NCBI RefSeq assembly: GCF_018882465.1
Contig: NZ_JACVOK010000002.1
Coordinates: 1 to 64,000, forward strand
Reading direction: 5' to 3'
Length of the DNA stretch: 64,000 nt
From: Polynucleobacter sp. 73C-SIWE
GTDB lineage: Bacteria > Pseudomonadota > Gammaproteobacteria > Burkholderiales > Burkholderiaceae
Shown: one piece after another, positions 16,786 to 32,236 of the stretch
How positions within the stretch are numbered: position 1 is the stretch's first letter
How the letters are laid out: every line of letters begins with the position of its first letter
Position numbers and translations under genes: made by a program
Notes under the pieces: model-generated
Told to the model about the DNA's origin: nothing
Databases searched by the model: none
Seen by the model: only the letters and a program-made list of their open reading frames with translations

Positions 16786-17836
16786 TAGAGCCATTACCTC
16801 TGAATACGGATTTCAGATAGATCTCGAAACTTGCGAGAATCTGATGCGTGATGGTTCTAAATCCTTTTTTTCCGCAGCCAGAATACTGCCAACGAAGATT
16901 CGTGATTCAGCCATAGCTTTGTATGCTTTTTGTCGCATGCTTGATGATATGGTGGATGATCAACATGCCCCTGAAGATGTGATTAAGCAAATTGAGTATC
17001 GTCTTGATCGTATCTATGAACAAAATCCAGTAGATATACCAGCTGATAGAGCTTTGGCGATTGTGGTCTCACGGTTTTTAATTCCCCGTGACATATTAGA
17101 GGCCTTGGTAGAGGGCTTTAGATGGGATCGCACCGGACGTCAGTATCAAACAATTGGTGAGCTGTGTGACTATGCCGCAAGAGTTGCCTCGACAGTAGGC
17201 GCAATGATGACCCTCATCATGGGTGTACGCGACCGCGATATCTTAGAGCGTGCATGTGAGCTGGGCTTAGCAATGCAGCTCACCAATATTGCTCGTGATG
17301 TAGGCGAAGATGCCAGAAATCAACGTTTATATTTACCTAGAGAGTGGCTTGAGGCTGAGAACATTGATCCAGATGCTTGGTTACAAAATCCAGTGTTCAA
17401 TGATGCGATCTCCAGAGTAATTCAAAGACTCATATCTCATGCAGATGACATGTATAAACGCGCTTCATATGGCATTGTTGGCTTGCCACGCAACTGTCGC
17501 TCTGCTATTTCTGCTGCCAGCTTAATTTACTCTGAGATTAGTCGACAAATTGAGCGGCAAGGGCTTGATAGTATTAGCAATAGAGCAGTGGTTTCTAAGC
17601 GGAAAAAAATATTGCTATTGCTAAAGTCTTTGCAATCGACTATCTATAGCTCAAAATTAAATCATAGCCTCAGTAAAATTCCGTCAATTCAATTTCTAGT
17701 GGATGCGGTTGAGCCTGAAGCGCCTTATGCTCACTACAGTGGTTCAGTGGAAGATCGGTTGATTTGGGTTGTTGGGCTTATGGAAAAGATTGAGCGCCGC
17801 AAAGTACAGTCTTTCAACTCTCTGGCCCAGCATTAA
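16778..17836 (+). CDS. crtB: Phytoene synthase
   Basis: Condenses two geranylgeranyl diphosphates to 15-cis-phytoene. The aspartate-rich motifs DDMVDD (56-61) and NIARDVGED (170-178) mark the squalene/phytoene synthase family, and RLYLPREWL follows. 352 residues. It starts inside the end of crtI. The C-terminal part (after about 290) is less conserved. Its 3' end converges on crtC with a 20-bp gap and no clear terminator. Confidence 0.95.
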   Translation: MLDRAITSEYGFQIDLETCENLMRDGSKSFFSAARILPTKIRDSAIALYAFCRMLDDMVDDQHAPEDVIKQIEYRLDRIYEQNPVDIPADRALAIVVSRFLIPRDILEALVEGFRWDRTGRQYQTIGELCDYAARVASTVGAMMTLIMGVRDRDILERACELGLAMQLTNIARDVGEDARNQRLYLPREWLEAENIDPDAWLQNPVFNDAISRVIQRLISHADDMYKRASYGIVGLPRNCRSAISAASLIYSEISRQIERQGLDSISNRAVVSKRKKILLLLKSLQSTIYSSKLNHSLSKIPSIQFLVDAVEPEAPYAHYSGSVEDRLIWVVGLMEKIERRKVQSFNSLAQH

Positions 17837-17856
17837 CAATATTCTCGAACTGCTAA

Positions 17857-19086
17857 TTAAAACAGGCGAGTTGGGTTTCTTGGCATTCTCCAGGGCAGCA
17901 TCAATTGCACAATACTAGACTCTAAGCGCTTGACATTGAGCGTCTCATGCATTGAAACGACCTCTTCACCCAGTAAGTGGGATTGAATCATTGAGCGTGC
18001 ATAAAAGGGTGTGTCCTCATAGGTATTCAGGAGGGTAACACTAGGTTCTCCTCCATGTTGTTCGGAACGCATATTGCGTTTAATGCCCCAACCCGTTTTT
18101 CGAAGTAATACTCTTTCTGGTGGCGTGAAGGGCTCCACAGTTCCGTTAAGATTAAATTTGCTTGCAATGATGCGCTCATTGCCATTCTTTTGTCTGACAT
18201 CGTAGATGACTGCTGTACTGCCATCTTTGAGATGGGCTCTTGACCAATCCCATTCGCTGAAAGGTTTGCTAATAGCCTCATCACCCTCATTCGAATCAAA
18301 ATAGGCATTTCCTCGCCATTGAAGAGAAGGATTTATGAAGGAAACCTCCACTCTTGCTAACGGCGCGATAGGGCCCCAGCGATGCTTTTGATGATCATCG
18401 AGTGCTACAACATGATGAAAGAGTTGCTCGGGGAATACTTTGATACTTCCCTGAACTTTTGTCCCTAATAGAGGAACACGCTCATCAATCTGAATAGTTA
18501 GAACATCATTTTCCCAGCGCAAATGACTAGGCCCAACAGTAAATTGATGAGCTGTTCTCTCAATCGCATTTTGACCACGTTCAGTCATGGTCCAGTATTT
18601 TTTTGTGGGGGTATAGAGTGCTACATTAATTGCGCAGTAATCATCTGCAGGCGCTAGTTTTGTTTTGTTAGCCCAAGCATAGTAGGGTGAAAAGACACTG
18701 CCTACAAAAGCAATAATGCTAAATCCATAGAGCCCATCATCGCTGAGGCCGTCGATATACCACCAGAGGTAGTTGCCAGGATCTACTACTTGATCAAACC
18801 GAGGCGTTCCATCAGGGTTGCGGCCGCCAGTCGTCCTGACATAGCTGCCATTGGCACTCCCGGACCCGGATGAGCGCTGCCCCCCGCTAGAAGTAGGTTC
18901 TGAATTTGAGATTGAGAACCTAGCCGTTGAAAGGAGCTCATCCAGCCGTGAGTTGCTTGGCCATAAAGAGCCCCGCCTCGCCCCGGAAATAGTTTGGCAA
19001 ATTGCTGGGGTGAGGTTCGCGTGATCTGTGCATCCTGCAGTTGAAGGCCATACTGGCGCATGAGTGAAAAAGCTTTTTGTTCGCAT
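17857..19086 (-). CDS. crtC: Carotenoid 1,2-hydratase (hydroxyneurosporene synthase); start uncertain
   Basis: Hydrates the C1-C2 double bond of neurosporene or lycopene-type carotenoids. The recognisable family sequence begins near PRFDQVVDPGNYLWWYIDGLSDDG (about residue 95) and includes IAFVGSVFSPYYAW. The only in-frame ATG, GTG or TTG before this point is the ATG at 19086, which puts the first 100 residues inside crtD in another frame. Without that overlap the protein would be about 310 residues, with a start such as CTG or a rarer codon. The overlapping extension is Ser/Gly/Thr-rich and looks non-family. Either a long overlap, a non-standard start or a frameshift with crtD is possible. 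Confidence 0.85.
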   Translation of the reverse strand: MRTKSFFTHAPVWPSTAGCTDHANLTPAICQTISGARRGSLWPSNSRLDELLSTARFSISNSEPTSSGGQRSSGSGSANGSYVRTTGGRNPDGTPRFDQVVDPGNYLWWYIDGLSDDGLYGFSIIAFVGSVFSPYYAWANKTKLAPADDYCAINVALYTPTKKYWTMTERGQNAIERTAHQFTVGPSHLRWENDVLTIQIDERVPLLGTKVQGSIKVFPEQLFHHVVALDDHQKHRWGPIAPLARVEVSFINPSLQWRGNAYFDSNEGDEAISKPFSEWDWSRAHLKDGSTAVIYDVRQKNGNERIIASKFNLNGTVEPFTPPERVLLRKTGWGIKRNMRSEQHGGEPSVTLLNTYEDTPFYARSMIQSHLLGEEVVSMHETLNVKRLESSIVQLMLPWRMPRNPTRLF

Positions 19087-20273
19087 TGTTCTATTTCCTC
19101 ATCATCAGATTGAATATCGCCATTGGCAGGTGCATTGACTAAGCAAAAAATTCTTTCATAGTCATTATTTTGACTTGGAAAGTCAGTTCTGTCTTGAGCA
19201 CAAATATAGACAGTGGGATTGCTAGGTAATTTTTTCTTTTCAAATATATCGGTAAATTCACTTTGGTAAGGCTGATTAAAGAATACGTTATGTCTTACCA
19301 ATGGAAAGCCTGATGCCTTGACACGCATAGACCAGGTTACCGCTGAAAGTGAATCGGTTTGCTTTAAGTTTTGGGGAATGGCAGCATTTGCCTGCTTACC
19401 CAGTAAGCCATGTTGCAGGGCGTTGATATCGCCATTAAATATCAAATAATCGCATTCAATGACCTCGCCAGAAGTGAGTTGAACGCCGCTTATCTTGGAT
19501 CCCGAAAATTGGAGTGATTGAACCTCAGCCCCATATTGAAAATGACACCCTTTTTTTTGTGCCAGGCGGGCTATAACCTCCGGGATTTTGGTCATGCCAC
19601 CTTTAATGGACCATACCCCTTTCATTTCTACCTCAGCAATGAGCATGAGGGTAGCTGGTGCCAGGTAGGGAGATGAGCCACAGTAGGTTGCATAACGACC
19701 AAATAATTGGTGTAAGCGCGGATCTGGAAAATAGTTTGCAAGCGCAGACCAAAGATTGCTAAACGGCCCAATATCCCAAAGTACTTTGCTCTTTTGGACG
19801 CCTAGTGCAGACATCATGCCGAGTAAATTTGGGCGAGGAGATTCAATAAATGGATCTTTTAGTGACTCATACACTTTTTTCGCTGTCTTGCAAAACTCTA
19901 AAAATAACTGAGCTTGCTTAGGGCTGGAGAATTGAGCAATGGCATCGGCACTTTTTTGAGTATCCGCATAGAGATCAAGTGGCTCATCTCCCCAGCTATG
20001 CCGAGCCAGAATATCCAGCGCCTCCAGCTCAAACTCTGCATCAAAACTTTCACCGCAGTCAGCAAATAGTTGTTCGAAGATCCAGCACATCGTAAATACG
20101 GTGGGCCCAGAATCAATCGGTGCATCATCTACTTTAATGGCCCGAATCTTTCCTCCGGGAGCATTACTTTTTTCCAATACAGTGACATCAAGCCCGCGAT
20201 GCGCAAGCTCAAGTGCGGCAGTGAGTCCACCAATACCTGCCCCAACAACAAGGATCTTAGGGGATTTGGACAT
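18786..20273 (-). CDS. crtD: Methoxyneurosporene / 1-hydroxycarotenoid 3,4-desaturase
   Basis: CrtI-type FAD desaturase acting on hydroxylated or methoxylated carotenoids. The N-terminal VVGAGIGGLTAALELAHRG is the FAD fold, followed by EKSNAPGGKIR and DSGPTVFTM. The C-terminus has GGSAHPGPGVPMAAMSGR. 495 residues. It overlaps crtA by 17 nt upstream and the crtC frame downstream. CrtI at 15229 is the closer match to general phytoene desaturases, so this one is assigned crtD by its neighbours crtA and crtC. Confidence 0.93.
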   Translation of the reverse strand: MSKSPKILVVGAGIGGLTAALELAHRGLDVTVLEKSNAPGGKIRAIKVDDAPIDSGPTVFTMCWIFEQLFADCGESFDAEFELEALDILARHSWGDEPLDLYADTQKSADAIAQFSSPKQAQLFLEFCKTAKKVYESLKDPFIESPRPNLLGMMSALGVQKSKVLWDIGPFSNLWSALANYFPDPRLHQLFGRYATYCGSSPYLAPATLMLIAEVEMKGVWSIKGGMTKIPEVIARLAQKKGCHFQYGAEVQSLQFSGSKISGVQLTSGEVIECDYLIFNGDINALQHGLLGKQANAAIPQNLKQTDSLSAVTWSMRVKASGFPLVRHNVFFNQPYQSEFTDIFEKKKLPSNPTVYICAQDRTDFPSQNNDYERIFCLVNAPANGDIQSDDEEIEQCEQKAFSLMRQYGLQLQDAQITRTSPQQFAKLFPGRGGALYGQATHGWMSSFQRLGSQSQIQNLLLAGGSAHPGPGVPMAAMSGRLAAATLMERLGLIK

Positions 20274-20952
20274 GTTTACCTTGCCAAATACCTTGCGCCT
20301 TAATTACTCTGAATCTCGTAAACATTGATTCAGAAAAATACGCCTGTCCGTAGGCCGCTTTAATTGCAGATAAGTGCGCGCCTTGCTGAGCATATTGATC
20401 AAGTGACTGAGCGTTATCCCAAATAGTGAAGGTAGCCTGACGAAAGTAGGGAGCCTCACCAATTCCCGCTATTAGAATCTTTCCTGAAGCAAGATTAATT
20501 GCATCTTCTGCTGGTTTTGCCTTTGCCCAAAATTGCATTGCTTTACTTGGCCTAATAGAAGCTCTGGTCAAGGATGCAATGGGACCTAGCTTCGGAGGGT
20601 TTGGGTCTGAGCATGATAAGGTGAAGCCAGACCAGGAGCCACGACTGGAGTAGGGCTGAACAGTAGCCAGAAAAAACTCTTTAGCATGATCTTGATATGC
20701 CTTCAGAATCGATGATGACTCTTCAAACCGTGCGGCATTTTGCGCAGAATCAAAGACACAGAAGAAGCCTTGTTTAGTAAGGCTAGGTGTGGTGCTAAAT
20801 CCACCATTCAAACCAGAGCCCAGTACTTTACAAAATTGCAAACCAGGAATGTGATTAAAAGGGCGCTTACCTAAGATGTACCGAGAAAATCCCCATCCTC
20901 TGGCATTGGAAGCAATATCAATTAAGCCTAATACTGCTGTCTGCTCATTCAT
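20257..20952 (-). CDS. crtA: Spheroidene monooxygenase
   Basis: Adds the C2 keto group to spheroidene, giving spheroidenone, in oxygen-dependent fashion. 231 residues of the CrtA family: an N-terminal NARGWGFSRYILG block, a central LTRASIRPSKAMQFWAKAKP block, and GIGEAPYFRQATFTIWDN near 160-180. Its presence suggests that spheroidenone is a final carotenoid when oxygen is available. It lies 6 nt after ppsR and overlaps crtD by 17 nt. Confidence 0.92.
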   Translation of the reverse strand: MNEQTAVLGLIDIASNARGWGFSRYILGKRPFNHIPGLQFCKVLGSGLNGGFSTTPSLTKQGFFCVFDSAQNAARFEESSSILKAYQDHAKEFFLATVQPYSSRGSWSGFTLSCSDPNPPKLGPIASLTRASIRPSKAMQFWAKAKPAEDAINLASGKILIAGIGEAPYFRQATFTIWDNAQSLDQYAQQGAHLSAIKAAYGQAYFSESMFTRFRVIKAQGIWQGKHVQIP

Positions 20953-20958
20953 TCGATC

Positions 20959-22383
20959 TTAGGCGTCAGCATCATCGTTGGCATTGCTGTCAACAATACC
21001 AAAACGTCTCATTTTGATGTACAGACCCTGGCGTGATAAGCCGAGTAACTCAGCTGCCGATGCTCTATTTGTCATGGTGAGGTCGAGCGCAGCCAAAATA
21101 CAGAGTTTTTCAATGATGTCGGTGGTCTCGGTAACGATTTGTTTGAGTGGCACCTTGCCAACTAATTGAGTTAATTCTTTGGCGTTCTTGCCAAGATTTT
21201 CTGGCTTATCAGTTGGCTGATTCGAGGCCTTAGAAACTTGATGGATGCCAATTGCAACGAGTGACAGTTTCCCGCTATTAAAGCCTACAGCAGAAATGCG
21301 GACATCTAAAGGCGAGCTGCCATCATCCGCAGTAATCGTACTTGCATAATCTTTGATGGAGCCGTATTCACGAACTGTACCCAGGATAATCTTGAGATCA
21401 ATACTAGCTCTTCCAAGCCAAATTTCTAGTGACTTACCTAAGATGCTCTCTTTTTGGGTAGATTGGGACATCGACACAAACGTGTTGTTGGTGGTAAGCA
21501 CGACCCCATTGGTACTGCAAACGATAAAGCCGTCTTGAAAATCTTCCATTGCTTGGGCAAGTAATGTTGCCTGCTCATTGACCGTCCCAAGATGGGCAGC
21601 TTGAGATTTTGGCTTAATGGATACGAGGCATATATTTTGATTTCCCTCGCGCAGAAGCGCGCTCGAAATTTCTACATTCTCTTTTAGATTCTCAAGTGTT
21701 GTTTGAATCGAGGATTGCAATATCCCGGACTTGGATTCCAGAAGGTAGTTTTGAATCGCTTCATGATCTTTTGTAGGAAATAAATTGACGAAGAGTTTGC
21801 CCTGAATTTTCTTCAGATCACCCACCAAGAAACCTGCCGATTTATTGACTTCAATAATTTTTAAGGTCTGGCTATCTACAATTAAATAGGCTTGATCAAT
21901 ACTATTGAAAAGCTGTAGGTAACGATTCTGGATCGCATGAAGATTTGCATAATCACGCTCAATCTCTTGTTGGGACTCAACTAATTTTTGCTGCAGAGTA
22001 GAGATGCTACTGAGATCTTTGCCAATCGCAACTAACTTAGTTTCCTTGGGGAAAAAGATGGTGCTGTATTGAATGGGAATGGAATTGGATCCATCTATCT
22101 CTTGATTTACTTGACGCCATTTTTGCTCATCACGATCTTCGTTGGTTTTGAGAAGGGCATTGATTTTTGGTTGGCTGTCAATCGCAACAGTATCTAACCA
22201 TTTTTTTTTGGTTAAAGACGCTGTATTACTAGAGATGGGTTTGGCACCATCAATGACTTTTTCAATCACACCGGCTTTATCGATGATGAGTGCAATGTCA
22301 ACTGAGTAGGCAAGCAGCTCGGCTGCTAAATGAATATCGATATTATTTAGTTTTGAAGAATCTGAATGATAAATTTTGGTCAC
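20959..22383 (-). CDS. ppsR: Transcriptional repressor PpsR/CrtJ
   Basis: Redox-responsive repressor of photosynthesis genes that binds TGT-N12-ACA. 474 residues: an N-terminal PAS-like region, a glutamine-rich coiled segment (about 128-150), two further PAS domains (about 155-255 and 275-380) and a C-terminal Fis-type helix-turn-helix (about 428-463, RASAAELLGLSRQGLYIKMRRFG). Cys428 just before the HTH and Cys252 sit close to the two redox cysteines known in Rhodobacter sphaeroides PpsR (C251 and C424); homology of Cys252 is inferred from position. It is 20 nt after aerR. Confidence 0.95.
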   Translation of the reverse strand: MTKIYHSDSSKLNNIDIHLAAELLAYSVDIALIIDKAGVIEKVIDGAKPISSNTASLTKKKWLDTVAIDSQPKINALLKTNEDRDEQKWRQVNQEIDGSNSIPIQYSTIFFPKETKLVAIGKDLSSISTLQQKLVESQQEIERDYANLHAIQNRYLQLFNSIDQAYLIVDSQTLKIIEVNKSAGFLVGDLKKIQGKLFVNLFPTKDHEAIQNYLLESKSGILQSSIQTTLENLKENVEISSALLREGNQNICLVSIKPKSQAAHLGTVNEQATLLAQAMEDFQDGFIVCSTNGVVLTTNNTFVSMSQSTQKESILGKSLEIWLGRASIDLKIILGTVREYGSIKDYASTITADDGSSPLDVRISAVGFNSGKLSLVAIGIHQVSKASNQPTDKPENLGKNAKELTQLVGKVPLKQIVTETTDIIEKLCILAALDLTMTNRASAAELLGLSRQGLYIKMRRFGIVDSNANDDADA

Positions 22384-22403
22384 AGTGTCTTCTACTTATT
22401 CTT

Positions 22404-23237
22404 CTAAGTTTTTTGTTCTAATTGGCTGAGATACTGCTCAAGTTGTTGAACGGACCCCTCAGGACTAAACGCCTTAACATCTGCCTGAATATGGTCAAAA
22501 GCATCGGGCGCCCTATTATAGAGCGGCCCCCCAATGAGAACAACGATTTCTGGGTTCTTTGATTTTTGTCGGAGTAAATTTATCAAGTTTGGAAGTTCTT
22601 CAAGTTGCTCATTTGTCGAAACTGAAATCGCAACTGCCTGATGCATTTTTGACTCAACACCTTCAACCATGGAGTCAATATTGACTTTACTGGGTCGATG
22701 CACCTGCCAACCGGAAAATGTTAAAAAGTTAGCAAAGATGAGTGTGCCAAGTGAGTGTTGCGAACCAGGGCAGCCAGAGATGAAGATGGATTTATTTTGT
22801 TGTCGCTCTAGCTGATTTGCCTGAAAGAGGTAATCTAGTTTGTAGATGACTCTTTCAAGCTTATTAACACCAATAGATACATCCGCAAAGCTAAGGCTGT
22901 CTTCCTCCCAGTGCTTACCTAGTTTTCGGGCAAGCTCTGGTATCAACTCTAAAACGATGTAGTCAATTGCTATTCCATGGGCTTTATGGCTTGTGATCGC
23001 AAGTTCAAATGCGCCTTCTTCAGCATTGAGCAAAAGGTTGGCGATTCTATCAATCTCTTCTTTATCGAGAGCATTGGTAGCTTTACCTTCCTTATTTCGT
23101 GGGGTCTGAAGCCAATTTTGATTTGAGGAGGTCCTAGACGCTGAGTCGTCTACTTTGCGTTCAATCTCCTCAATTAACACTGGTAATTGAGTGCTGACAA
23201 CTTCCCTGATGAGTTCTTTCTTAGCTAATGTATTCAC
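22404..23237 (-). CDS. aerR: AerR/PpaA-type antirepressor with B12-binding-like domain
   Basis: Partner regulator that modulates PpsR/CrtJ. 277 residues: a variable N-terminus, a helical domain (about 60-145, including ELARKLGKHWEEDSLSFADVS) and a C-terminal cobalamin-binding-like (SCHIC) fold. GSQHSLG places His161 where the family ligates cobalamin. First gene of the aerR-ppsR-crtA-crtD-crtC operon. A PpsR-type box lies 47 bp upstream of its ATG, so the pair may be autoregulated. Related to the gene at 47284, which shares the RKLGKxWEED and PGSQHxLG motifs. Confidence 0.88.
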   Translation of the reverse strand: MNTLAKKELIREVVSTQLPVLIEEIERKVDDSASRTSSNQNWLQTPRNKEGKATNALDKEEIDRIANLLLNAEEGAFELAITSHKAHGIAIDYIVLELIPELARKLGKHWEEDSLSFADVSIGVNKLERVIYKLDYLFQANQLERQQNKSIFISGCPGSQHSLGTLIFANFLTFSGWQVHRPSKVNIDSMVEGVESKMHQAVAISVSTNEQLEELPNLINLLRQKSKNPEIVVLIGGPLYNRAPDAFDHIQADVKAFSPEGSVQQLEQYLSQLEQKT

Positions 23238-23283
23238 TAAATAGCCCTTAGGATAGTAATTGCGTCATGAGCGATAATGAAAA

Positions 23284-23301
23284 TGTAAAATAATTATTAC
23301 A
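23284..23301. promoter_or_regulatory. PpsR/CrtJ-type operator in the aerR-bchF divergent region
   Basis: TGT at 23284-23286 and ACA at 23299-23301 with 12 A/T bases between. It lies nearer to aerR than to bchF, so it would mainly control the aerR-ppsR-crtADC operon. Confidence 0.7.
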
Positions 23302-23357
23302 CTTGTAATCAGAATAAGGCAATTATTTTGCTATAAATAGGGTTTATACCTATAAAT

Positions 23358-23375
23358 ATCAGGGTAAGTACTAGT
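23358..23375 (+). promoter_or_regulatory. ATCAGGGTAA-GTACTAGT element upstream of bchF
   Basis: Matches the bchC-upstream element (6421-6438) in 16 of 18 bases. It lies 37 bp before a near-match PpsR box. Another small dyad, TTTGT-aag-ACAAA, follows at 23377-23389. Confidence 0.5.
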
Positions 23376-23394
23376 TTTTGTAAGACAAATTTGG

Positions 23395-23412
23395 CGTAAA
23401 GTTTTGTTTACA
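23395..23412. promoter_or_regulatory. Degenerate PpsR-type box upstream of bchF
   Basis: CGT-N12-ACA, one mismatch from the TGT-N12-ACA consensus, with the internal dyad GTAAA/TTTAC. The right half reads TTTACA, as at bchC. It ends 26 bp before the bchF ATG, exactly as the bchC box does relative to bchC. Position supports it more than sequence. Confidence 0.5.
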
Positions 23413-23438
23413 CATAGCCAACAAGGCAGCCTCAAAAA

Positions 23439-25201
<1,763 letters not shown>

Positions 25202-25208
25202 GGATCCT

Positions 25209-26826
25209 ATGCAATTAACTCTGTGGACATATGAAGGCCCTCCTCACATTGGAGCAATGCGCATCGCAACTTCAATGACAGATATGCATTATGTTCTGCA
25301 CTCCCCTCAAGGAGATACCTACGCAGATCTGTTATTTACGATGATTGGACGTTCACGCAAGCGTCCTCCAGTTACTTACACTACCTTTCAGGCAAGAGAC
25401 TTGGGTGGTGATACAGCGCAATTATTCCAAGACTCCGTGAATGATGCGTATCAGCGTTTTCAACCAAAGGCAATGATTGTTGGCGCCTCATGTACTGCTG
25501 AATTGATTCAAGATGATCCAGGTGGTTTGGCAAGAGCATTGAGTCTGCCTATTCCAGTTATTCCTTTGGAGTTGCCTTCGTATCAGAAAAAAGAAAACTG
25601 GGGAGCATCAGAAACTTTCTATCACATTGTTCGTGGCTTAGTGAGTGTTGATAAATCCATTTCAGCACAACAGTATCAAGAGAAGCGTGCTGCGAGTAAA
25701 CAGGAAGGTCAAAAACCCAGCTGCAATATCTTGGGCCCAACAGCCTTAGGCTTTAGGAATCGTGATGATGTGCAGGAGATTCGAGGTCTACTCGAATCCA
25801 TGGGCATCGAGGTGAGGGTAGTAGCACCATTAAATGCATCGGTATCTGATCTCGCTAAGATCACAGAAGCTGACTTCAACGTATCGCTTTATCCTGAAAT
25901 TAGCCAACTGACTTGTACTTGGCTCACTAAAACTTTCGGCCAGCCATTCACAAAGACTATTCCGATTGGCACCAAGGCAACTAAAGCATTTATTCAAGAG
26001 GTAGCACAGCTTGCTAATCTCAATCCTGAAGCTACCTTAGCAGCTCAAGAAGAAAGAGCGCACTGGTATGCCAAGTCGGTAGACTCAACCTATTTAACTG
26101 ATAAGCGAGTATTCATCTTTGGCGATGCCAGCCATGCGATCGCTGCAGCAAAGGTTGCCGCAGAAGAAATTGGTTTCAAAGTAGTCGGTCTGGGAACGTA
26201 TAGCCGTGAATTTGCACGTGAAGTCCGTGAGGCTGCAAAATCTTATGATGTTGAAGCGCTGATTACTGATGACTATTTAGAAGTCGAGCAAAAAGTTGCT
26301 GAGTTAAGTCCAGACTTAGTTTTGGGAACTCAGATGGAACGCCATATTGCCAAGAGATTAGGTGTTCCTTGCGCAGTGATTTCAGCTCCAGTACACGTGC
26401 AAGATTTCCCTGCACGCTACTCCCCTCAAATGGGTTTTGAGGGTGCCAATGTTTTATTTGACACCTGGATTCATCCACTCATGATGGGGCTAGAAGAGCA
26501 TCTCATCATGATGTTCCGGGATGACTTTGAATTTACTGCTAAAGCAGCGCCGTCTCACTTGGGCCATGGAAGCCCTAGTGCAAAAGAGCATGCTCCGGCT
26601 GTAGCGAATACTAACGATGCAGTTCCCGCTCAATCAGCTCAAGTTAATGCTGAAGTTTTTAATGGCGCTAATCCAGCCAATCTTTGGGATGCTGCTGCTG
26701 AAAAAGAATTGGGAAAGATTCCATTCTTTGTGAGAGGTAAGGCGCGACGTAATACTGAAAAATTTGCGGTAGAGCATGGCATTAGTCAAATTACGATCGA
26801 AACTCTCTATGACGCAAAGGCTCACT

Positions 26827-26837
<11 letters not shown>
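25209..26837 (+). CDS. bchB: Light-independent protochlorophyllide reductase subunit B
   Basis: Catalytic partner of BchN. Asp36 (SPQGDTYAD), the unusual non-Cys ligand of the NB-cluster, is present, as is the [15 protein letters not shown] block with Cys95. The C-terminal PCP_red-like segment ([19 protein letters not shown]) closes the protein. 542 residues, with an Ala/Pro/Asn-rich linker around 445-490. Its 3' end overlaps the bchH start by 11 nt. Confidence 0.96.
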
Positions 26838-31532
<4,695 letters not shown>

Positions 31533-31534
31533 TC

Positions 31535-32236
31535 ATGGATGCTATTTCCTATTTAGATAGACGCAGTAAGCTGCAGGACTATTTTGATCGGACTGCTAAT
31601 GATGCTTGGGCAAAACTGACATCAGATGCTCCGGTGAGCGGTATTCGAGCAACTGTGAGAGCGGGGCGCGACCAAATGCGCAATAGCATTATTAGCCGAT
31701 TACCAGAAAATCTCACCGGCAAAAGAGTCTTAGATGCAGGTTGTGGAACAGGTGCTGTAGCGCTTGAGCTTGCTAATAAGGGAGCTTTAGTTACCGCAGT
31801 TGATCTGTCGCCTAATCTCATTGAGCTTGCAAAAAGTAGAATTCCTGAATCCGATCGCCAGAACATTCAGTTCTATGCTGGTGATATGTTGGATGAGGCT
31901 TATGGTGACTTTGATTATGTCATCGGTATGGATTCCATGATTCATTACTGCGCCAAGGACATGTTAGTAGTGCTAGAAAAACTATCTTCGCGCGTTAGTG
32001 AAAAAATTCTCTTTACCTTTGCCCCAAGCACATTGCCGCTTGAGCTCATGATTCGGGTTGGCCGCTTATTCCCAAGAAGAGATAGAGCTCCATTCATTGA
32101 GCCTATTAGTCAAACCAGGCTGCATCAAGCAATCAAAGAGTCCCCTTGGTTTGTTGATTGGGAAGTACCCTTTACACATTTAGTTTCTAGTGGGTTTTAT
32201 AAATCTCAATTAATGGAGCTGCAAAAGAAATCATGA
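31535..32236 (+). CDS. bchM: Mg-protoporphyrin IX O-methyltransferase
   Basis: SAM-dependent methyltransferase forming Mg-protoporphyrin IX monomethyl ester, the substrate of AcsF. SAM motif I LDAGCGTG is at 66-73, with the VTAVDLSPNLIELAK block after it. 233 residues. The family N-terminus (YFDRTANDAWAKLTSDAPVSGIRATVRAGR) is clear. It overlaps lhaA by 4 nt (ATGA). Confidence 0.96.
   Translation: MDAISYLDRRSKLQDYFDRTANDAWAKLTSDAPVSGIRATVRAGRDQMRNSIISRLPENLTGKRVLDAGCGTGAVALELANKGALVTAVDLSPNLIELAKSRIPESDRQNIQFYAGDMLDEAYGDFDYVIGMDSMIHYCAKDMLVVLEKLSSRVSEKILFTFAPSTLPLELMIRVGRLFPRRDRAPFIEPISQTRLHQAIKESPWFVDWEVPFTHLVSSGFYKSQLMELQKKS

Noticed and set aside
26776..26826. Upstream start for bchH at 26776
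   Set aside because: The added 17 residues lie inside bchB and precede the usual family N-terminus; ATG 26827 is preferred.
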